Made by a program: the position numbers and the translations under genes
Source: DASUPK01 sp963815665
Lineage (GTDB): Bacteria > Actinomycetota > Thermoleophilia > Solirubrobacterales > 70-9
Direction: 5' to 3'
DNA: 64,000 nucleotides
Assembly (NCBI GenBank): GCA_963815665.1
Contig: CAWFHN010000013.1
Span: forward strand, 372,001 to 436,000
Part shown: piece by piece, positions 48,856 to 56,736 of the stretch
How positions within the stretch are numbered: the stretch's first letter is position 1
Layout: the number at the start of each line of letters is the position of its first letter
The notes under the pieces: model-generated
Told to the model about the DNA's origin: nothing
The model's database searches: none
The model's input: only the letters and a program-made list of their open reading frames with translations

Positions 48856-49418
48856 GCGCGGGCACCGTCCGGCCGCCTGCGGAGCTGTTCGCCGACCCGC
48901 GGCCGATCGAGACCATCGGCGACCTGTTCGCCAACGTATGGCAGGTCTGTTACGTCACCCCGGACCTGGACCGGGGGATGAGCGAGCTGCGCGACCTCCT
49001 CGGGATCGAGAACTCCACCGAGGTGCCGGTCGAGGGAGCGACCTTCATGAAGCGTGGCGAGGAGGTGGAGTGGGAGCCGCGGGTTGCGATGGGCGCCCGC
49101 GGGGGCCTGATCGTCGAGCTGATCGAACCGGTCGCCGGCGAGGTCGAGTTCTACCGGCGGGAGCTGCCGAAGGACGGCGGGGTGCTCGGCCTCCACCACC
49201 TCGCGATGCTGGTGCCCCTCGGCGACGACGCATGGGCGTCGGTCGAGGAGCTGCTCGGGGAGCACGACATGTCGTTCGAGTACACGATCCTGATCCCGGA
49301 CCGAGCCCGGCTCGGCTACGTCGACACGCGGGCCCAGCTCGGGCACTGGATCGAGCTCTGCCAGCTCCAGGAGGCCGACACCGACTTCTTCAGCGGCCTG
49401 ATCGCCGACAGCGCCTAG
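48852..49418 (+). CDS. VOC-family protein
   Basis: 188 residues with a glyoxalase/bleomycin-resistance fold: NVWQVCYVTPDLDRG near 28-42, then GLHHLAMLV (His near 115) and HWIELC at the C-terminus (Glu near 168). The first ligand position lacks an obvious His, so metal binding may be altered. It is coupled to the hydrolase and convergent with the next gene; the two stop codons overlap. The role is unknown. Confidence 0.75.
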   Translation: MSAGTVRPPAELFADPRPIETIGDLFANVWQVCYVTPDLDRGMSELRDLLGIENSTEVPVEGATFMKRGEEVEWEPRVAMGARGGLIVELIEPVAGEVEFYRRELPKDGGVLGLHHLAMLVPLGDDAWASVEELLGEHDMSFEYTILIPDRARLGYVDTRAQLGHWIELCQLQEADTDFFSGLIADSA

Positions 49419-51364
49419 GCGGGCGTTCGCTCGGAGGCGTAGTCCACGAAGGCGTCGAGCGCCTTCGGGTCGGCGAGCGCGTCCCGGCTCGCGACCATCT
49501 CCGGGGGGTCCCCCAGGAGGATCCGCTTCACGGGGAGCTCGAGCTTCTTCATCGTCAGGGTCTTCGGGATCGCCGGCACCGCCTCGATCGTGTCGGGGAC
49601 GTGCCGCGGTGAGAGCGTGCCGCGAAGCTCCGTCGCGATCCGGGTCCGCAGCTCATCGTCCAGCTCGATGCCCTCGGCGAGGGTCACGAACAGGATCAGC
49701 TCTCCCGCCCCTCCCTCCGGGTCCTCGATATGGACGACCAGGCTCTCCATCACCTCGTCGAGCCCCTCGACCACCGAGTAGACCTCCCCCGTCCCGAGGC
49801 GCACGCCGCCGCGGTTGAGCGTCGCGTCCGAGCGCCCGGTGATCACGCAGCTGCCGCGCTCGGTGAACATGATCCAGTCGCCGTGCCGCCAGACGCCGGG
49901 GAAGTGCTCGAAGTACGCGGCGCGGTAGCGCTCGTCGCCCGGGTCGTTCCAGAAGCCCACCGGCATCGACGGCATGGGCGAGCGGATCACCAGCTCGCCG
50001 AGCTCCCCGACCACCGGCTTCGCGTTCTCGTCGTAGGCCGCGACATCGACGGCGAGGCAGCGCCCGGAGATCTCGCCCCGGTAGACCGGCTGAAGGGGGC
50101 TGCCCTGGACCATGCCGGTGCAGACGTCGGTCCCGCCGCTCCCGACGTTGAGCAGCACGTCGGGGCCGAGCTGCTCGTAGATCCAGTCGAATCCCTCCGG
50201 CGGAAGCGGCGAGCCGGCGGCACAGAACTGGCGGATGCTGGACAGATCCATCTCCCGCAGGTCCACACCGCCCTTGCGGCACGCCATCATGAACGCGGGG
50301 ACCGCCCCCATTAGGGTCGGGCGCAGCTCCTCCGCGAGCCGCCACTGAGCCGAGAGGTCCGGGTGCATCGGGTTGCCGTCGAGCATCACGATCGATGCCC
50401 GCATCAGCAGCGTGTTGACCAGGGCCATCCACATCATCCAGGCGGTCGTCGTGAACCACAGCAGCCTGTCGCCCGGCTGCAGATCCCAGCTCAGGCCCTC
50501 GTTCTTGAGTGCCTCGATCAGGATGCCGCCATGACGGTGGACGATCGCCTTCGGCAGCCCGGTCGTCCCCGAGGAGAAGAGGACGCAGAGGGGATGATCG
50601 AAGTCCACCGGGTCGAATTCGAGCGGCCCGCCCTCCGCCAGCAGATCGTCCCACTCGAGCGAGTCGGGGAGCGCGTCGTCCGCGCCGCCGGGGTAGGGGA
50701 CGTGGACGACGCGATCGAGGCTGGGCAGGGCCTCGCGAATCTCGGCGACCTCGGCGCGCCGGTCGATCGGCTTGTCGCCGTAGCGGTAGCCGGCGATCGC
50801 GAGCAGCAGCTTCGGCTCCAGCTGGCCGAAGCGGTCGATGACGCTGCGGGGCCCGAACTCCGGCGCGCAGGTGGCCCAGATCGCGCCGAGGCTCGCGGTG
50901 GCGAGGAAGGCGACGAGGGTCTCCGGGATGTTGGGCAGGTACGCGACGACCCGGTCCCCCGGGCCGATCCCGATCCGCTGCAATCCCGCGCGGGCGCGCG
51001 CCACCTGCTCGCGCAGGTCGCCGAAGGTGAGGTCGATCGGATCGCGGGTCTGGGAGCGGGCGAGCACCGCGACCTTGTCGGTGTCCTCCTCGCGGCCGAG
51101 CATGTGCTCGGCGTAGTTGAGCCGAGAGCCGGTGAACCACTCGGCGCCCGGCATCTCGCGGGATCCGAGCACGCGCTCGTACGGGGTGTGGGCCCGGACC
51201 TCGAAGAAGTCCCAGAGCGAGCCCCAGAAGCCCTCCAGGTCGTCGACCGACCAGCGCCAGAGCTCGTCGTAGCCGGCATGGTCGATCCCGCGGGTCTCGC
51301 GCAGCCACTCGAGGTAGCGCCCGAGCTGGGTCGACTCGCGCGCGTCGGCTGGCGGCGTCCACAT
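49415..51364 (-). CDS. Acetoacetyl-CoA synthetase-like acyl-CoA ligase
   Basis: About 649 residues of the adenylate-forming family, acetoacetyl-CoA synthetase branch. Features are WFTGSRLNYAEHML near 90, the phosphate loop SSGTTGLPKAI near 272, GGTDVCTG, and the C-terminal RSDATLNRGGVRLGTGE hinge. ATG 51364 begins MWTPPADARE, close to the usual N-terminus; in-frame GTG codons up to 51398 are possible. It activates acetoacetate or a similar 3-oxoacid with ATP and CoA. It is divergent from the DpgC-like gene and shares the palindrome at 51409 as a control region. Confidence 0.87.
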   Translation of the reverse strand: MWTPPADARESTQLGRYLEWLRETRGIDHAGYDELWRWSVDDLEGFWGSLWDFFEVRAHTPYERVLGSREMPGAEWFTGSRLNYAEHMLGREEDTDKVAVLARSQTRDPIDLTFGDLREQVARARAGLQRIGIGPGDRVVAYLPNIPETLVAFLATASLGAIWATCAPEFGPRSVIDRFGQLEPKLLLAIAGYRYGDKPIDRRAEVAEIREALPSLDRVVHVPYPGGADDALPDSLEWDDLLAEGGPLEFDPVDFDHPLCVLFSSGTTGLPKAIVHRHGGILIEALKNEGLSWDLQPGDRLLWFTTTAWMMWMALVNTLLMRASIVMLDGNPMHPDLSAQWRLAEELRPTLMGAVPAFMMACRKGGVDLREMDLSSIRQFCAAGSPLPPEGFDWIYEQLGPDVLLNVGSGGTDVCTGMVQGSPLQPVYRGEISGRCLAVDVAAYDENAKPVVGELGELVIRSPMPSMPVGFWNDPGDERYRAAYFEHFPGVWRHGDWIMFTERGSCVITGRSDATLNRGGVRLGTGEVYSVVEGLDEVMESLVVHIEDPEGGAGELILFVTLAEGIELDDELRTRIATELRGTLSPRHVPDTIEAVPAIPKTLTMKKLELPVKRILLGDPPEMVASRDALADPKALDAFVDYASERTPA

Positions 51365-51407
51365 CACCGATCCGATCTGCTCCACCCGGCTCACGCTCAC
51401 TCGGATA

Positions 51408-52619
51408 TTGTCAGGTTTTCTGACACTTAGTCCAGAGACCGCGGATTGGACCGATGAGAGGCGCGAGGGGTTTCTGCGCGCCAACATCGAGGCGATCTAC
51501 GACGAGCTCACCGACGGGATGTCAAAACCGCTCCGCGACCAGGAGCTGCTCGCCGCGGCGGCCGAGCGCTTCCCTGGACTCGTGCCCAGCGCGGCCGAGA
51601 TGGCCGCCGAGGCCGAGCTCAAGCTCGCCGAGAAGCAGGGGCTCGAGATCGCGCAGGGCCTCTTCATCTCGCACGTGCTCGCCTCTCCTCGCGCGGGCTC
51701 GCACCTCGTCTGGGCGATGCTGCAGCCGACCACCGGCGCGCTCGAGCGGCTCGATGAGTTCCGGGCCACCGGCATCGCCGACCTCGGCACCGTTCACCTG
51801 AGCCGCCAGGGACGCGCCGGGGTGCTCGAGCTACGCAACCCACGCCACCTGAACGCGGAGGACGACACGACCGTCTCGGCCTCGGAGTGCGCGGCCGACC
51901 TGATCCTGCTCGACCCCGAGATCGAGGTCGGCGTCCTGCGCGGCGGCGTGGTCGATCACCCTCGCTACGAGGGATCGAGGATCTTCGGGGCAGGGCTGAA
52001 TCTGACTCGGATGTACCACGGGCAGCTCCCGTTCGTCTTCTTCATCACCCGCGACCTCGGCTACGTCAACAAGATCTACCGAGGGCTCTCCGGAGCCGTG
52101 TTCCGCCCCGGCGCCCCCGAGGAGACGACCGAGAAGCTCTGGATCGCCACCGCCGAGACCTACGCGATCGGCGGGGCCTGCCAGCTCCTCCACGTCGTCG
52201 ACCACGTGCTCGCCGCACGCGGCTGCCGCCTCTTCCTCCCCGCCCGCAAGGAGGGGATCATCCCCGGCGCCTCGCCGCTGCGGCTGCCGCGCTCGGTCGG
52301 CGATCGACTCGCGCGCCAGGCGATCCTCTCGGGCCGGGAGTTCGAGGCCGGCGTCCCTCCCGCGGAGCTGCTCTGCGACGAGGTGGTCGAGCCGGAGGCG
52401 ATGGACGCTGCGCTCGAGGCGCGGATCGACGCCCTGACCAGCTCGGGCCTCGTCAATGCCGCGGCCAACCGCCGCGCGTTGCGCGTCGGCGAGGAGCCCC
52501 TCGACGTCTTCCGCCAGTACATGGCGACCTTCTCCCGAGAGCAGGCCTACTGTCATCTGAGCCCGGCCCTGGTCCGCAATCTCGAGGAGCACTGGAATGC
52601 CCACGAGCGCAAGCTCTGA
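51408..52619 (+). CDS. DpgC-like cofactor-independent arylacetyl-CoA dioxygenase (crotonase fold)
   Basis: 403 residues that match (3,5-dihydroxyphenyl)acetyl-CoA 1,2-dioxygenase (DpgC) along the whole length, not an ordinary 260-residue enoyl-CoA hydratase. The N-terminal helical domain (NIEAIYDELTDG, ERFPGLVP) is present. The crotonase core has GAGLNLTRMYHGQLPFVFF, LGYVNKIYRGLSG and IGGACQ (254-259), then EGIIPGASPLRLPR. DpgC turns an arylacetyl-CoA plus O2 into an arylglyoxylate and free CoA with no metal or flavin. The TTG start overlaps the palindrome at 51409; no other start fits before residue 38. A PaaK ligase follows, overlapping by 23 bases. Confidence 0.82.
   Translation: MSGFLTLSPETADWTDERREGFLRANIEAIYDELTDGMSKPLRDQELLAAAAERFPGLVPSAAEMAAEAELKLAEKQGLEIAQGLFISHVLASPRAGSHLVWAMLQPTTGALERLDEFRATGIADLGTVHLSRQGRAGVLELRNPRHLNAEDDTTVSASECAADLILLDPEIEVGVLRGGVVDHPRYEGSRIFGAGLNLTRMYHGQLPFVFFITRDLGYVNKIYRGLSGAVFRPGAPEETTEKLWIATAETYAIGGACQLLHVVDHVLAARGCRLFLPARKEGIIPGASPLRLPRSVGDRLARQAILSGREFEAGVPPAELLCDEVVEPEAMDAALEARIDALTSSGLVNAAANRRALRVGEEPLDVFRQYMATFSREQAYCHLSPALVRNLEEHWNAHERKL
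51409..51425. promoter_or_regulatory. Perfect inverted repeat TGTCAG-N5-CTGACA
   Basis: TGTCAGGTTTTCTGACA lies between the divergent acetoacetyl-CoA synthetase and DpgC-like genes and overlaps the TTG start of the latter. The left half, with the preceding T, gives TTGTCAGGT, which recurs at the promoter of the ligase-pca operon (21681-21689). Likely a repressor site. Confidence 0.55.
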
Positions 52620-53904
52620 AGCGCCGATCTGGGATCCGATCGAGGCGGGGCCGCGCGAGCCGCTTCGCGAGCTTCAGCTGGAGCGCCTCAGGGCGACGGT
52701 GGAGCGCTCGCTGCGGAGCCAGCCGCCCGTCGCGGCGCGCCTGGCCGAGACGGGGATCGAGGACGCGCGGGAGATTGGGTCTCTCGACGAGGTGTCCCGG
52801 CTCCCGTTCAGCCGCAAGTCGGATCTGCGCGACCACTACCCGTTCGGCCTGCTGGCCGTGCCGCGCGAGCAGGTCGTCCGGGTGCACGCCTCGAGCGGAT
52901 CGCACGGCAAGCCGACCGTGGTGGGCTACACGCGGGCCGACCTGGATGCCTGGAGCGAGGTGATGGCCCGCTGCATGACGATGGCCGGGGTCCGCCCGGG
53001 TACCGTCGTGCACAACGCGAACGGCTACGGCCTCTTCACCGGCGGACTCGGCTTCCACTACGGAGGCGAGCGGATCGGCGCAACCGTGATCCCCGTCTCA
53101 GGCGGGTTCACCGCGCGTCAGGCGATGCTGCTCGCCGACCTGGGCGGACAGGCGCTCTGCGCGACACCGTCCTACGCGCTCGTGATCGCCCAGGGGATCC
53201 ACGACGCAGGGCTCGACCCCCAGGATCTGCCGTTGGAGGTCGGTCTCTTCGGGGGCGAGCCTTGGACGAACGAGATGCGCCGCCAGCTCGACCGCGACCT
53301 CGACATCCGGGCGGTCAACTTCTACGGCCTCTCCGAGATGTGCGGGCCCGGGGTGGCCGCCGAGTGCGTGGTCGCGCGCGACGGCCTGCACGTCCAGGAG
53401 GACCACTTCCTGATCGAGGTCGTCGATCCGGAGTCGGCCGACCCGGTGGACGAGGGAGAGGACGGCGAGCTGGTCTTCACGACGCTCCTCAAGGAAGCCC
53501 AGCCGCTGATCCGCTACCGGACCGGGGACGTCGGCTCCGTTACCACCGAGCCATGCGCGTGCGGCCGGACGATGACCCGCATCGCCGACCTGCACGGCCG
53601 CCTTGACGACATGCTGATCATCCGCGGCGTCAATCTCTTTCCCTCGAACGTCGAGCACCTGCTGCTCGCGGTCGAGGAGGTCGGGCCTCACTATCGCCTC
53701 TTCGTCGACCGCGCCGAGCAGATGGACGAGGTGACCGTTGAGTGCGAGCCGGCGGCGGCCGGCGTCGACGCCGATGCCTTGAGCCAACGGCTCGAGTCCC
53801 TGCTGCGAGAGCACACGGGCATCCGCATCGCCGTCTCCGTCGTCGAGCCCGGTGTGGTGCCCCGCAGCGAGGGCAAGGCCGTGCGGGTCGTGGACCGGCG
53901 GTAG
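52597..53904 (+). CDS. paaK: Phenylacetate-CoA ligase
   Basis: 435 residues, the standard PaaK length. The phosphate loop is SSGSHGKPTVVGYT (about 99-112), with YGLSEMCGPG near 246 and the hinge GRLDDMLIIRGVNLFPSNVE. It activates phenylacetate or a hydroxylated analogue to the CoA thioester in the cytosol. It overlaps the DpgC-like gene by 23 bases with GAGGAG inside that gene, so the two are translated together. Ligase product and dioxygenase substrate (an arylacetyl-CoA) then match. None of the paaABCDE epoxidase genes is present here. Confidence 0.88.
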   Translation: MPTSASSEAPIWDPIEAGPREPLRELQLERLRATVERSLRSQPPVAARLAETGIEDAREIGSLDEVSRLPFSRKSDLRDHYPFGLLAVPREQVVRVHASSGSHGKPTVVGYTRADLDAWSEVMARCMTMAGVRPGTVVHNANGYGLFTGGLGFHYGGERIGATVIPVSGGFTARQAMLLADLGGQALCATPSYALVIAQGIHDAGLDPQDLPLEVGLFGGEPWTNEMRRQLDRDLDIRAVNFYGLSEMCGPGVAAECVVARDGLHVQEDHFLIEVVDPESADPVDEGEDGELVFTTLLKEAQPLIRYRTGDVGSVTTEPCACGRTMTRIADLHGRLDDMLIIRGVNLFPSNVEHLLLAVEEVGPHYRLFVDRAEQMDEVTVECEPAAAGVDADALSQRLESLLREHTGIRIAVSVVEPGVVPRSEGKAVRVVDRR

Positions 53905-53911
53905 GCGAGCG

Positions 53912-54796
53912 CTATTCCGCCAGCTCGGCAGCCAGCTCGCGAACCCGCCGGAGCGTTGGCAGCGAGTCCTCCCTCCGCCAGGCGAGGGCAATGCCCATGG
54001 TCGGCTCGGGATCGGCGAAGCGGCGGTAGACCGCACCGGGGACCCGCAGGCTGCGCGAGCGCTCGAGCATGATGAATGAGATGCCGGCACCCTCGGCGAC
54101 CGCCGAGACGATCCGCTCCTCCTCCGGCTCGATGCGATCGATCGGCGGCCATGGTGGATCGCCGTAGACCTCGCGGCGAACCTCGCGCCAGGCTCCCGGC
54201 CCGTGCTGCTCTGGCCACCAGACGAGTGGCTCGTCGCGCAGATCGGCGGGCCGCACCCGGTTGCGCTTTGCCAGGGGGTGGCCCTTCGGCAGCACGCAGA
54301 CCATCGGCTCACGGCCGAGGACCATCTCCTCCAGCCCGGGCTGCTCGAGCGGTGGCCGGACGAAGCCGACGTCGATGTCCCCCTCCAGCAGCTGCTCGAC
54401 GTGGAGCATCGTGTTGCCCACCCCCAGCTCCAGCTCTACCCCCGGGTAGCGCTTGCGGTAGGAGGCGACGATGGCACCGGCGATGCCCCCGGTGAGCGAG
54501 CGTGTGAGGCTGAGCCGGAGCCGGCCTCGCTCGCCGATGCCGGTTGAGCGCGCGATGGAAGCGGCCTCCTCGGCACGGGCGAGCAGATCACGCGCCTCCG
54601 GCAGCAGGGCGTCGCCGGCCGCCGTCAGGGCGGCGCCCCGGCGGTTTCGGTCGAAGAGCCGCACGCCGAGCTCGGCCTCAAGCCCGCGAATGTGCTGGCC
54701 GACGCTGGGCTGGGCGAGGTGGAGGCGCTCCGCGGCACGCCTGAAGTGGAGCTCCTCGGCGACGGCGACGAAGGATGAGAGCTGTCGAAGCTCCAC
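53912..54796 (-). CDS. LysR-family transcriptional regulator
   Basis: About 294 residues. An N-terminal helix-turn-helix (LHFRRAAERLHLAQPSVGQHI, given here in part, about 16-35) is followed by a periplasmic-binding-like effector domain. I chose GTG 54796 (MELRQLSSFV), the usual LysR start, rather than the 11-residue longer form that would run through the palindrome at 54804. It is divergent from the phenylphosphate-synthase-like operon and probably activates it. Its closest style is CatR/BenM-like regulators of aromatic degradation. Confidence 0.87.
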   Translation of the reverse strand: MELRQLSSFVAVAEELHFRRAAERLHLAQPSVGQHIRGLEAELGVRLFDRNRRGAALTAAGDALLPEARDLLARAEEAASIARSTGIGERGRLRLSLTRSLTGGIAGAIVASYRKRYPGVELELGVGNTMLHVEQLLEGDIDVGFVRPPLEQPGLEEMVLGREPMVCVLPKGHPLAKRNRVRPADLRDEPLVWWPEQHGPGAWREVRREVYGDPPWPPIDRIEPEEERIVSAVAEGAGISFIMLERSRSLRVPGAVYRRFADPEPTMGIALAWRREDSLPTLRRVRELAAELAE

Positions 54797-54803
54797 GGGC
54801 GCA

Positions 54804-54822
54804 TGATAGGCGCTGCCTATCA
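54804..54822. promoter_or_regulatory. LysR-type operator (T-N11-A palindrome)
   Basis: TGATAGGCGCTGCCTATCA is a perfect inverted repeat with 8-base arms. It includes the classic ATAG-N7-CTAT/T-N11-A LysR box (54807-54819). It lies 7 bases before the LysR start and 84 bases before the divergent operon start. Confidence 0.7.
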
Positions 54823-54906
54823 CAGGCACAGAAATCGGGTCTTGATCCGCTCCCCTTGGGGGCCGTAACGTGGCCGGACGAAGAGCACGGAGGAGGAGGT
54901 CACGAG

Positions 54907-56736
54907 ATGTCCGTTACCGAGACCGGCGTCCGGGGCTTCCAGAGCCCCTTCGAGGTCCAGGCGCCGCAGGGCTGTGAGGGCTGGGAATCGATGTACCCGT
55001 ACTACTCGCTGTTCAGCGAGGAGCGCAGAGCGAGCGAGGAGGGGCGGGGCTGGTTCCGCGACGGCATGCACTTCCCCGAGCCGATGTTCCCGTTCGACTT
55101 CGTCACGGCCGACTCCCCCTACCTCTCGCTCGGCCAGGCGAACTCGCGGATCTTCCGGGTGCCGCCGGCGCTCGGCATCGACCATCGGGTCCTCTACGGC
55201 TGGGTCTACATGAGCGCGAATGCTGTCACCGACGAGGAGGAGATCGGCCGCCGGGCGCAGGAGTTCCAGAAGCGCGCCGGCCACTACTTCCAGAACTGGG
55301 ACGAGCTCTATGGCCGCTGGCAGGAGAAGGTCGAAAAGGAGATCCGCGGGATCGAGTCGCTCGAGGTCCCCGATCTTCCGGAGGTCGAGGACGAGGCGGT
55401 CGTCACCGAGGGCCGTGGCCTCGGATCGAGCCACACCCTGCTGGTCGCCTACGACCGGCTGCTCGAGAGCGTGGACCGCATCTGGCAGTACCACTTCGAG
55501 TTCCTGAACCTCGGCTACGCGGCCTACCTCGTCTTCTACCAGTTGTGCAAGGAGGCCTTTCCCGACATCTCGGACCAGATCATCGCCGGGATGGTCTCGG
55601 GCGTCGACGTGATCCTCTTCCGCCCGGACGAGGAGCTCAAGCGCCTGGCGCGGAAGGCCGTGGAGACAGGCCTGGCCGACGCGGTCCGCTCGGCGGACGA
55701 CGAGGATGCGCTTCGCAACGCCCTCGCGGGAAACGCCGAGGGCGAGGCATGGCTCGCCGACTGGGAGAAGACCAAGCAGCCCTGGTTCAACTACTCGAAC
55801 GGCAACGGCTTCTACCACCACCACCGCTCGTGGATCGACGACCCGACGATCCCGATCGCCGGTGTCCGCGACTATGTCAAGAAGCTCGAGGCCGGGGAGG
55901 ACATCTCGCGGCCCCTCGACGAGGTGGTCGCCGAGCGCGACCGGGTGACATCCCAGTACCGCGAGCTGCTGCCCGACGACGAGTCCCGCCGGGCCTTCGA
56001 CGAGGCCCTGGGGCTCTCACGCATCGTCTTTCCTTACGTCGAGAGCCACAACTTCTACGTCGAGCACTGGTACCACACGCTCTTCTGGAACAAGGTGCGG
56101 GAGTTCGGGCAGCTGCTGGCGCGAAATGACTTCCTCGACGATCCCGAAGACGTCTTCTACCTCCAGCGCCAGGAGCTCTCCGACGCCCTGGTCGACCTGC
56201 GCCTTGCCTGGGCGGCGGGATCGGTCGGCCGTGGGCCCGGCTACTGGCCGCCGATCGTCGCCGACCGCAAGCGGATCATGGAGGCGATGCGCGGATGGTC
56301 GCCGCCTCCGGCCCTCGGCGCCATGCCCGAGGCGATCACCGAGCCCCTGACGATCATGCTCTACGGCATCACCACGGAGCGAGTGAACGAGTGGGCGAGC
56401 GAAGGGGATGGGAACGGAGACCTGACCGGCTTCGCCGGATCCCCCGGCGTGGTCGAGGGCACGGCTCGAGTGATCCTCGACGTCCGCGACATCGGAGACC
56501 TCGAGGAGGGCGAGATCCTGGTGGCACCGGTGACCTCGCCGAGCTGGACCCCGGTGTTCGGCAAGGTGGCCGCAACCGTCTCCGACATCGGCGGGATCAT
56601 GTCCCACGCCGCGATCGTGGCCCGCGAATACGGCATGCCCGCCGTCGTCGGCACCGGCAGCGCGACCGCGCGGATCAAGACGGGCGATCGCGTCCGCGTC
56701 GACGGCGACTCCGGCGTCGTCACCGTCCTCCCTTGA
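54907..56736 (+). CDS. Phenylphosphate synthase alpha-like protein (PEP-synthase central and phosphohistidine domains)
   Basis: 609 residues (about 68 kDa). The C-terminal domain is the mobile phosphohistidine module of PEP-utilizing enzymes: SPSWTPVFGK, then the catalytic His (H567) in GGIMSHAAIVAREYG. The large N-terminal part (EGWESMYPYY, FEFLNLGYAAYLVF, GMVSGVDVILFRPD) resembles the 70-kDa subunit of Thauera phenylphosphate synthase. The ATP-grasp domain is absent and must come from another protein; a candidate begins beyond the right edge (63851-64000). It would transfer phosphate to a phenolic hydroxyl. ATG 54907 follows GGAGGAGGAGG. Confidence 0.8.
   Translation: MSVTETGVRGFQSPFEVQAPQGCEGWESMYPYYSLFSEERRASEEGRGWFRDGMHFPEPMFPFDFVTADSPYLSLGQANSRIFRVPPALGIDHRVLYGWVYMSANAVTDEEEIGRRAQEFQKRAGHYFQNWDELYGRWQEKVEKEIRGIESLEVPDLPEVEDEAVVTEGRGLGSSHTLLVAYDRLLESVDRIWQYHFEFLNLGYAAYLVFYQLCKEAFPDISDQIIAGMVSGVDVILFRPDEELKRLARKAVETGLADAVRSADDEDALRNALAGNAEGEAWLADWEKTKQPWFNYSNGNGFYHHHRSWIDDPTIPIAGVRDYVKKLEAGEDISRPLDEVVAERDRVTSQYRELLPDDESRRAFDEALGLSRIVFPYVESHNFYVEHWYHTLFWNKVREFGQLLARNDFLDDPEDVFYLQRQELSDALVDLRLAWAAGSVGRGPGYWPPIVADRKRIMEAMRGWSPPPALGAMPEAITEPLTIMLYGITTERVNEWASEGDGNGDLTGFAGSPGVVEGTARVILDVRDIGDLEEGEILVAPVTSPSWTPVFGKVAATVSDIGGIMSHAAIVAREYGMPAVVGTGSATARIKTGDRVRVDGDSGVVTVLP

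Noticed and set aside
51408..52619. Ordinary enoyl-CoA hydratase
   Set aside because: The protein is about 140 residues longer, has the DpgC N-terminal helical domain and matches DpgC segments through the crotonase core.
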